From Glomus cerebriforme (Eukaryota; Glomeromycota; Glomeromycetes; Glomerales; Glomeraceae), in NCBI GenBank assembly GCA_003550305.1, contig QKYT01000593.1, positions 23,969 to 74,578 on the forward strand: 50,610 nucleotides of DNA, written 5' to 3'. The translations under genes and the position numbers were made by a program. Numbering within the stretch: the stretch's first letter is position 1; the number at the start of each line of letters is the position of its first letter. The notes below the pieces were generated by a model. That model worked only from the letters and a program-made list of their open reading frames with translations, was not told the DNA's origin and did not search any database. This document shows positions 42,591-50,610 of the stretch, in pieces.

Positions 42591-43133
42591 AGCATATTAA
42601 TACAGATGGATACCAAAATTATGCGGACACATGATTATCCCATCATCCAGTGATCCAAATTTGGCAAATAAAGGTTCATTGGATACGTCTCATCATGACG
42701 AGTCGAATGGTAGTTAACTCATGTCTCTAGCATTGATAAATCACGAGATAATTGCCAGAACATCCAATTTTTCTTAAATTAAAAATTTTGGTCAGAACAC
42801 GTTTATGACATTATCTCGCCATCCAGTGATTCAAATTTGACGAATAAAGACTCATTGGATCCATATCATTTAGACGAATCAAATAGTGTCTAGATCATAT
42901 CTTCAGGATCAATAGATGCGAAGATATATTTAAAAAACATATTTTGGATATTTAACAATTATCTCGTAATCTATCGATGCTAGAGCGATGAGCTGACCGC
43001 CATTCGATTCGTATTAATGAGACAAATCCAATAAGTCTTTATTCGTAAAATTTGAATCACTGGATGGTGAGATAATCACAAGTGTCCGGATACTTTTGGT
43101 ATCCATCTGTAGACAGGAAACCATACATTAATA
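42591..43133. repeat. Foldback element with ~155-bp inverted arms and a third internal copy
   Basis: The arm at 42601-42754 (starting TACAGATGGATACCAAAA) is matched by the reverse complement of 42956-43111 over its full length, roughly four positions in five by eye. The flanking word CATATTAAT is also inverted at both ends. A third copy of the core lies in direct orientation at about 42811-42925 (CCATCCAGTGATTCAAATTT). There is no coding potential. It separates the gene relic at 39.9-42.5 kb from the coding-like fragment at 43.1-43.5 kb and may have inserted into one ancestral gene. Confidence 0.75.
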
Positions 43134-43532
43134 TGTTCTTGAATTTTGCGAACATGGTGAATGACATCAAGTTTGATGTTTTTGATAGGGTATCAATAAG
43201 GTTTAGGTTGTATGTATCTAGTATGTCTTGTGGCGTCGCGTCAGGTTTCTCGTCATAAATAAATTTTGTAAAAAGCTCAAGATTATTCCATCTCATCAAG
43301 AGCGTCTTAGAGAAAAATTGACTAATTCTCGAATTTGGTTGACAAAAACTTGGGTCAAGCCTGAAGTTGACTATCCTGCCCATCTGTTTTTTTGCAAAAA
43401 AAGAGGCGTCATGTTAACCAACGATACCAACAGATACACACGCCAATATTCTTTTGTAGCCTCCATCCGGGCAAAATATTCAGTTGCAATCATGTGGTTG
43501 AACACATGAAAGTTCGAGGCAATCCTTAACAT
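43112..43532 (-). pseudogene. Coding-like fragment, unrecognised
   Basis: From ATG 43532 the minus strand reads MLRIASNFHVFNHMIATEYF, then ARMEATKEYWRVYLLVSLVN. After an ...AACAG acceptor-like site it continues as MGRIVNFRLDPSFCQPNSRI and IYDEKPDATPQDILDTYNLN to MSFTMFAKFKNILMYGFLS, which ends exactly at the foldback element. Helical, normal amino-acid composition and higher GC than the flanks suggest former coding. It could be the 5' part of the relic downstream, separated by the insertion. No family is recognised. Confidence 0.45.
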
Positions 43533-45146
43533 ATGACCCTAGCTGTCCTTTTCGTGTTGAACGATCAGGCAGAAGAGTGGAGCTCCTGGACACAGACCGA
43601 ATACTCTCCCAAAAATAAGCTCTTTCGGCTAACCTCCTTTCTTACACGTATGTTGAATACGAAAGATTTGCAAGTAAACCTGGGGCGTTAGTATCCCAGC
43701 ATCCTTTCTGTCTAATCAAGAAATCCGCCCTTCGTGTTGAATCTCCGGGCTGGGCTTGATGGTACCCATGCAATAAAAGAGGCGCGTGTACATGGAAACA
43801 GATACTAATATTAACAGTAATACTTAACTTTCAACAGCGATGAAATTTGTTTTCTTTTTTTTCTTTTCAAACAATAACGTATATTTTTTCGATCTTTTAT
43901 TTTATTAATAACGACAGAGAATGTATAAATTTATTCTAAGTTCTACCACTTTATACAAACAACGCCCTATTTTTTCGATCTGATCATCAGTTACCTGTTA
44001 CGCATAAAATGTTGTGCGTCAGATGACATCTTGCGTCGGATGTCGCCGGCCTAAATTATGGACCCATTTTAGCTGATCTTTATAATGCTTTAAGGAGATT
44101 TTGGCCAGCACAGGAATAGATAAAAAATCATACAAATTGTCATGCCGATTACTTTTGCCAAGAAAAATTTTGATACAAATGCCCAAAGTGGAGAAATTTT
44201 ATTGATACATAACTAATAAGAGGTAGCAAATGAAATGTATGATGCTATCAAAGAGGGAGGGAGTACGCAGATCCTAGGCCATTTAATGCGAGTCCCAGCA
44301 TCAAGTTATTTCTTTGCTTTCTCAGATTTTTGAAAAATATCTGGGAATCTTGTAAATATAGTTTATTTCGTATTTGTAGAAATGGAATCTCGTAGTTAGA
44401 TATAGTGATAGAAAAAAATTAACTATACCGCATAAATCGGGAGATTAGCAACTGATGTAAAAAAAGTAATGTATTATGTTTCATTTTCAGAATATTCAGT
44501 TTGCCTTACCAATATGATATTGTGCCAAACATTAACAATTCGGCACGTGAAGATGCTTATTTGATGTACTGCGCAAGACTTTTGCTGTGCCATTGCATAT
44601 GATGAGATTCATGTGAACAATTTTACTGCATCTATTGCACACGTGATAATTGTCAAAGCAAAGATCAAAATGCCAATATAAGTAATATATCCAAAATTTT
44701 CATGGACATTTAATATAGCAAAGATTTGATTAAAGTTCTCAAATGGCCAGTGTGTATAATCAAGAATACCATTAATTTTTATTTGTGGAATTATTTTCAA
44801 TAATTTCATGATATTTTTAATTGATGACTTGATATAGCAGTAAGATTTATATTTTATTTAGTTTTTGCTTGATTTTTGCTTTACTTGTACAAGGCAAATA
44901 AAAAGAATAACTAACCAGCATCTTACTCTATTTTATATGATTTTTAGTGGATCTAAGAATCAAAATTGGAATACACTTTTAAAGAATATGATTTCATCAC
45001 GTGTAATGGCATAACTAAAGATGATGCTGCAATTATTTTTCCAAATCCGCAATATTGCAGAATTTTGAATCGAATTGCGCATAGTAATCCGCAATTCCAA
45101 TCACGTGATTCGTATAAAATACAAAATCGCAAATTACTCGAGATCT
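43533..45146. other. Repeat-like spacer, partly GC-rich
   Basis: 43533-43800 is unusually GC-rich for this contig (words such as CCTGGGGCGTTAGTATCCCAG) without a usable frame. Around 44040-44115 GCCGGCC and TTTTGGCCAGC words recur. A short coding-like frame at about 44218-44332 (plus) reads EVANEMYDAIKEGGSTQILG then HLMRVPASSYFFAFSDF, isolated between stops. On the minus strand 44609-44809 encodes 66 aa with one hydrophobic helix (YITYIGILIFALTIITCAID). Neither is strong enough to call as a gene. Confidence 0.45.
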
Positions 45147-45480
45147 AATGATTAGATTTCGTTAAAATTTATATCATTCGAATCCTCTCATTGAGATGAA
45201 TCGAATGGTATAAATATCATCTTTCTAACATCAATATTGATGGAGATACAACTACACAAACATTTAACAATTTTTGGAAACAAATTATGATCCAATGATT
45301 AGATTTTAATNAATATTATATCAATCGATTCGTCTCTATGAGAGGATTTGAATGGTATAAAATTCATCTTTCTATCATTGATATTGACAGAGATAAAACT
45401 AGATAAACATTTAACAATTATTGGTAACGGAATATCATTCAGTAATTGGATTTCAATAAAATTTATACCATTCGATTACG
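45147..45480 (+). repeat. Tandem repeat, ~147-bp period, related to the foldback element
   Basis: Two full copies and one partial copy start with AATGATTAGATT or a close variant at 45147, 45294 and about 45443. Each has an internal near-palindrome (CATTCGAATCCTCTCA...GATGAATCGAATGG) and ends with ACATTTAACAATT. The core (TCTCAT...GA-GA-TCGAATGGTA...TCTAACAT-AATA...GAGATA) is the same as in the foldback arms at 42.6-43.1 kb. One undetermined base is at 45311. Confidence 0.75.
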
Positions 45481-45854
45481 TTATATAAATTATAAAAAAT
45501 GCATAAATTATAAACTTTTTATTTTTTGAGGTCGTTACAAATAATGCGTGTAATGGGATGTTACAAATAAATTTATCCTTTTAATAAAATCAATCTAATA
45601 ATCAACCTCCTACCAGCATTCATCTTAATTTTGCCCATTACTACAGTAGCAGTATGTTTTATATTACATACAGTATTACATGGCGCCACAGCAATTTTTA
45701 TCAGAGTTTCGGGTTTGAAAATTTACTAAAGATAAAAATTAAATTTATTTGTTTATTGCATTAGTTTTATCACATTGTATTATATTACATAAAGACTATC
45801 AATTTTGTGTATTAACTAAGTTTTAAATAATTTATTAAATATTAAGCATATATC
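45481..45854. other. Intergenic, 3' flank of the receptor-like gene
   Basis: AT-rich sequence with no gene seen. The segment near 45610-45700 has slightly higher complexity (CCTCCTACCAGCATTC, ATTACATGGCGCCACAGC) and may be a repeat fragment. Confidence 0.5.
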
Positions 45855-47864
45855 CTACATAGTACTCTTTTTCAAGGGAATTCTTTTAGGTTTTTTAGCC
45901 AACCATTCTTTTCTGTCAATATTAAAACTATTTCTATCATCATCAATAATAATACTATTACTAGTACTTCCTTCTTTTTGGCTATTTACATTGAAATTTT
46001 TTTGAAGAGGAGAAGTAAGATAAAATTCATCTTTATCAGGAGAAGATAAAGAAGACAAATTACTTGTAGATCCTAAAAAGGTTGAATTTAAAGAAAAAAT
46101 GCCTACGGAATTATGTCTATTATTAGTTCCTATTAAAGTAGACACATCTCCACTTGAATATTTGGGATTGAATTTAAAACTTCTTGGAGAACTATTATTA
46201 CTTGAATCATATCCATATCTATATATTTGTTTATCTGATATATTTAAATGATTATATGAAAATAATTCATTAAATGATTTATTTGATATTGAAGTAATAT
46301 CATCATTGTAATGATGAACTAATTCTAATGGTTTAGGTTTATGTTTTGAAGTGGAAATTGAAGAGATGTTGTTATCATTTTGATATACTTGAGAAAAATC
46401 TACATCATCACGCGATTGGTTTGATCGGCTGGATGGTCGTTTAGGTGAAAGTATTGTTAAAGGAGTGAAAGTTGGAATTTCCCGTGACGCTCGTAATTTA
46501 CTAATGAGAAGAAAATTTTATGGTTATTGAGTTAAAATTTATTTTTTTTTTAGAATTAAAAATTTACTTACTGATATAGTATAGCGAGTTGAGCAATGTT
46601 AAATGATACCGGGATTATGTAATTCATTAATAACATGGAACATACATTTAATCCCAAATTATAAATCGTGGACGATTTAAAAAGGAAAGCGCTAATTAAG
46701 CAAATTACGGAATATAATAAAAATATTGATCCAAAAGAAGCTACGACCGCGGTTAACTAAAAAAATATATTAGGAAAAAGGGTTAATTTATTATATACAT
46801 ATATATTTATATCTATTTATTTTTTTTAAAAAAAAAGACATACATTTTTAGCAGATTTGTTTAACTTTTCTAATTTCCATTTTTCATCAAGAATGATTCC
46901 ATTATTTCTTTGGTTACCAATTAATTTTATATGATTATTTAAAATACTAATTAATTTATACCAAAATATGATTAACGTCATTAAAAAAACAAAAGTCCAA
47001 AAACTCCACATTATATAATGAATTTTAAAGAAAAATTTCGCTTTTTCGATTTCATTAATATCAGCGTAATATCCAGTATAAATAGCCAATGGTATATTGC
47101 TAATAAAAGGACATATCATTAAGGAAAATCCTATAATATCTATTAAATATTTATTTGGCGCCCATCGTATGGCTACTATTGTGCTTGGATCAATATTCGG
47201 CGTTGAATGAACTAAAAGATTTTTTTTTTAAAAAAAAATAAAAATATATATATATATACATAAATATATGTGCTTTAGAAAAAAAAAAATTAATTTGAAA
47301 GATAATTACGATTTGATTTTCTTACTTATGCTTATTGGATATAGTGTAGCAAGAGCATATGATACTAGACGTGGGATATCGAGATAAAGTTCTGCATATA
47401 AAGTATTTTTGTATCCATCGAATAATTTTATCAAAAGATGAATTATTTGCACTAAATCAAAATTTTTAATTTATAATTAGATAAAATAATTTTTTAATCG
47501 TACGAATGTAACACGAAAGGACAGACATACGTAAATTACATGAAAAACAAATCAAATGAAATGTTTCTTGTGGACGCGGTCGAAGAATTCCTCTAAGTCT
47601 CGAAGGAGGAAAAAATATGGATTGACCAACAACAAATAATTGCTTATACAAAAAATACATAGATATACATCCAATTAAAATTGAATAAACTACTAATATC
47701 CATGTCGCTACAAGATAAAATTGTTCTCCTTTACAATAACGAAGATTTATTCTAAAATCGCAATGACAATTTTCTGGGTCTTTTGAAATATAATTCACAT
47801 CAACTAATTCATTATTTATTATTTCTCTACAGGAAACTGTAAAGTTATTAATCAGTCGAACCAT
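45855..47864 (-). CDS. Multi-pass (probably seven-transmembrane) receptor-like protein
   Basis: Five exons join in phase: 47864-47531, 47451-47326, 47211-46844, 46756-46572 and 46500-45855, giving 552 aa. A Cys-containing, likely extracellular N-terminus (ENCHCDFRINLRYC) precedes TM1 (VATWILVVYSILIGCISMYF). Further membrane segments are around FHLICFSCN/IIHLLIKLF, YLDIPRLVSYALATLYPISI, LIDIIGFSLMICPFISNIPL, IMWSFWTFVFLMTLIIFWY, FGSIFLLYSVICLISAFLF and MLLMNYIIPVSFNIAQLAIL, seven in all. The last ~215 residues are a Ser/Asn-rich cytoplasmic tail with basic Ser-Pro sites (TILSPKRPSSRSNQSR) ending in KKPKRIPLKK. The topology and long phosphorylatable tail fit a fungal G-protein-coupled-receptor-like protein; no ligand or subfamily can be named, and a transporter-like protein is not excluded. 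Confidence 0.8.
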
Positions 47865-50520
47865 TATGAGCGATGACGTATAATTTCGAAATTCAAAATT
47901 ACCCCGTCACAAACGTGAGAATAATAATGGAGAGGAGGAAAGGGGAGATGAATTAACTTTTTTAAGGTAAAAAAAAAAAAAGTAAATTTAAAGAAATCGT
48001 GATATTAGTAGGCCTTTCGAAAAATGCTAGCCTTAACAGTTCGATTATTAATAAATATAATTTAAAAGGTGAATCTCATACATCTATATACAGAAAAGAA
48101 AGAAAGAAATGGTAATTCACCGAAAAAAACCAAGGCCAAACTTGAAAAGAAGAAAGGAAAAGAACCCAGAGAAAACAGGAAATGTGTTTAAATAATTTTT
48201 TTTATGCACATTTAGTATTTAATTAATTAAATACTTATTTGGGTTTCAATTATGTATAGATAGGGATCTAGCATATAATAATAATATTTACAAAATATTA
48301 ATTTATCATAAATTTTATTATAATCCGCATTAAGTGTGAATGTAGTATAGGCTTTAAAAATTAAAATAATATATTGTATTTGTCATTCTACTACAATTTA
48401 AGATAACAAGGAATATAAGTTAACCAAATATTAAATTATCAATTATCTAACCCTACATAGGGTTTAAAAATAACAGAATTTGGTAAATAAATAATAATTC
48501 GTAGATCAACAAATTCAATTTTTTTTTAACTACATCATCATATCAAATACGGAATTTGCCGAAATAAAAGATATTATATATATATATATAGTAGAGTAAA
48601 CTTGTCCCAAATATTACCAAAATATTTTTTCTTAAATGCTACTATTTTTAAAGGGCCAATTCAATTATTTACTTGTTTCACGTACCAGAATTGTTCTAAT
48701 TATTCCCATACGTCGAATGTCGAGTTGCATCACTTTCATGCTTTCAGGATAACAGGAAAATATTCGGTATCATTGTTCATTAACGTGACAAACTATTGGT
48801 GCGTGCACGACATGCAAGTAAATATAATTATAAAATTTTCCATTGTCTTTAATTTTCTCAGTAGTTTCTTGTTTTCTCTTTTCGTTCAATTTTTAACATC
48901 ATAGAAGAACTTTTTTTTTCCTTTTTTTGAAAAGGAAACCAAATTAAAGTGACATGTTGCTGTAATCTTTATATTTGTTTATTTTAACTTGTTACATCAA
49001 GTTACAAGTATATCAATAATGAATTACATCAATTAAGAATGTTAAAACTTTCGAGGAGATATTGAATGTAACAAATTTTTACAAAAGAGCCAAAAATTAA
49101 TCGATTGAGCGAATTTTCTTGGATTTGTTTCATATTCTAATTGCATTTATTAGTACTCTTAAGTATTTCAAATCTTTGCATAAGATTATAGGATCATTAA
49201 AAAAAAATCTTCTTGAATACTCTTTTCAACTTAATTACGTTTTCATTGCATCATCAATTTATCATGCCTTTACAATTATACATATCCGAAATTTTCTCAT
49301 GTACAAGCTATAAATTTCATATCCGAAAGGTCGCTATTTGACGTGTTATACATTATAAATGTCGCGAAATTATGCACATAATCTTTATTAATTCATTGTC
49401 TTGTCTATAATTTATATCCTGTTTTCCATTTACGGTAACATTTTTATTTCGGAACAACTTTTCATATTGTTAAATTATTATAAGTTGTATGCATGCGATA
49501 TGCCTACTTTAATTCAATGCGCGCTAAACAAAAAAAAGATTTTCTTTACATATAAATTACCGACATATGTTGAACATGCAAAGTAAATCAAATCAGAATG
49601 AATTTAAATAAAGACCGATTCTTTGAGAAAAATTTAATAATTGTTAAAAAAAAAAAAAATAATCTAAATTTAGATTAAATTTTTATTGTTAAAAAATTTA
49701 ATTTTATAAGAAATTTTATTTATAAAAATACATTTTCATAGTTTCATCATATTTAGGTCTAATCTAAATTTAAAATTTATAATATTATTCACAAATTAAG
49801 ACAATTAATATAATGTAATTTCGCATAATACACTTCTTACCTAAAAACAACTTAATTAACAAACAATAATAAACTTGGATGCCTCTTTTTTCATGAATAA
49901 AAAGATGAAAAAGATGATGAAATATAATGTATTATTTAACGTAAAACATGAACTACAATGTATCGTTATGCAGTCACAAACTTTACGCGTCATGTATTTA
50001 TAATTAACCTTAATTAAATATAATTAATTAATTAATATAAAAGTTAAATTAAATTTAATTTTTTTTTAAAAAAAATTAGTAAACTACAGATTATTAATCG
50101 GTTAACGGTCTCTTTAAGTTTTTGAGCTAACTTAGTTTTAAAAGTTTTCTTCATGATACTTCTTCACCTTTGAAGATGTTTTCTTGTTTTAATAAGCAAT
50201 TAACACCGGAAATACATTTTAAATGTCTCCTGATTTCTCAGATATTGAACGAATAAAGCTGAAGAACTTTATAATAATATTATTATGCAGATTTGTACAT
50301 TAGTTGATCACTTCTTTTTATAATCATTTAGCTACCGATGTCAAATACTCATAATGCACAAATTGCACCACATAGATATAATCAGAATCAATTATTTTTT
50401 TTTTTTTTTTTTTTAAACTCTTTCTTGTTTCTGTCATTTTTACGCAGCAACGTTTAGAAATAGTTTTTTCTACAATACACACACAGTATTATTTAGCAAT
50501 TGTCTCGCCAAAAAGACGCT
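47865..50520. other. AT-rich intergenic region, no supported gene
   Basis: About 2.65 kb upstream of the receptor-like gene and of the gene at the right edge, which are divergent. It contains a (TA)n run near 48573-48592, a T9A8 dyad near 50059-50075 and a T-run at 50396-50414. Open frames at 48602-48904, 49119-49313 and 49401-49586 are Phe/Ile-rich, without splice partners or coding bias, and were not called. Confidence 0.55.
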
Positions 50521-50610
50521 ATGGGCAACAGACGTTCTCCTAGAAACTCCAACAACAAACAAGTTCAATCTCAGACCACCATGGCCGATAAAACTATTAA
50601 CACTGCTACA
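50521..50610 (+). CDS. 5' end of a gene running off the window
   Basis: An ATG at 50521 opens 30 codons to the window edge without a stop: MGNRRSPRNSNNKQVQSQ then TTMADKTINTAT. A second Met lies at residue 21. Use of C-ending codons (AAC, ACC, TCC, GCC) and higher GC sets it apart from the host genes in this window. This suggests either a highly expressed gene or a transposon-derived one. A T-run and a CTTTCTTGTTTCTGTC pyrimidine stretch lie 70-125 bases upstream. The product cannot be named from 30 residues. Confidence 0.55.
   Translation, partial: MGNRRSPRNSNNKQVQSQTTMADKTINTAT

Noticed and set aside
44609..44809. 66-aa minus-strand frame with one membrane helix
   Set aside because: Has an ATG and a credible helix but is isolated among repeats, without conserved features; too weak to call a gene.
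42591..45480. CRISPR-like array from regularly spaced repeats
   Set aside because: Units of ~147 bases with diverged cores and no unique spacers, in a eukaryotic contig; this is a satellite/foldback family, not CRISPR.
48602..48904. 100-codon frame in the right intergenic region
   Set aside because: Starts without a clear ATG context, Phe/Ile-rich, no family signature, no neighbouring exons.

Overview
The window looks like nuclear DNA of a filamentous fungus, most likely an arbuscular mycorrhizal (Glomeromycota, Rhizophagus-type) genome. The base composition is extremely AT-rich. Genes carry short introns with GTAAGT/GTATGT-type donors and TAG/CAG acceptors. The gene families are those expanded in that lineage: Sel1-repeat/kinase-like proteins, MATH-BTB proteins, F-box/LRR proteins, arrestin-like adaptors, Tc1/IS630-type DDE transposases with introns, and a lineage-expanded GEK-motif family. 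Four single N bases (24704, 35763, 37503, 45311) show it is an assembly contig.

Left part (1-15.9 kb). After an empty 2.3 kb come an aldo/keto reductase gene (2304-4033, minus), a broken MATH-BTB gene (4278-5452, plus), a ten-exon SAM-dependent methyltransferase gene with three micro-exons (6509-8183, minus), a small decayed coding patch (8409-8752) and an intronless CDF/TMEM163-like metal transporter with a Cys-rich tail (9390-10445). About 5.5 kb of AT-rich DNA with small palindromes and no convincing gene follows.

Central part (15.9-31.1 kb). This is a dense host-gene block: a Tea1/KelA-like kelch plus coiled-coil polarity protein (15945-21507, 8 exons, 1595 aa, every junction in phase), an arrestin-domain protein with a C-terminal PPxY motif, a small signal-anchored membrane protein, a kinase-like/proline-repeat/Sel1 fusion lacking the catalytic Asp residues, a secreted ML-domain lipid-binding protein and an F-box/LRR-like protein. 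Neighbours here are convergent or divergent. The polarity protein, the PPxY arrestin and the kinase-like scaffold would all plausibly act in signalling and trafficking at the cell cortex, but the sequence does not show that they work together.

Right part (31.1-50.6 kb). This is repeat-rich. A ~4.66 kb unit bounded by imperfect inverted repeats (about 33212-37869) holds a decayed DDE transposase and, tail-to-tail with it, a decayed zinc-knuckle/acidic/SAM-domain gene, plus a ~175-bp tandem repeat. It is followed by a Tc1/mariner relic (to 39490), a decayed multi-exon gene with a PD-(D/E)XK-like segment (39947-42525), a foldback element (42591-43133) whose core recurs as a 147-bp tandem array at 45.1-45.5 kb, a multi-pass (probably seven-transmembrane) receptor-like gene (45855-47864, minus) and, at the right edge, the first 30 codons of another gene.

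Exon structures were worked out by hand from splice signals and reading phase. All family names are by recognition of motifs, not by database search.
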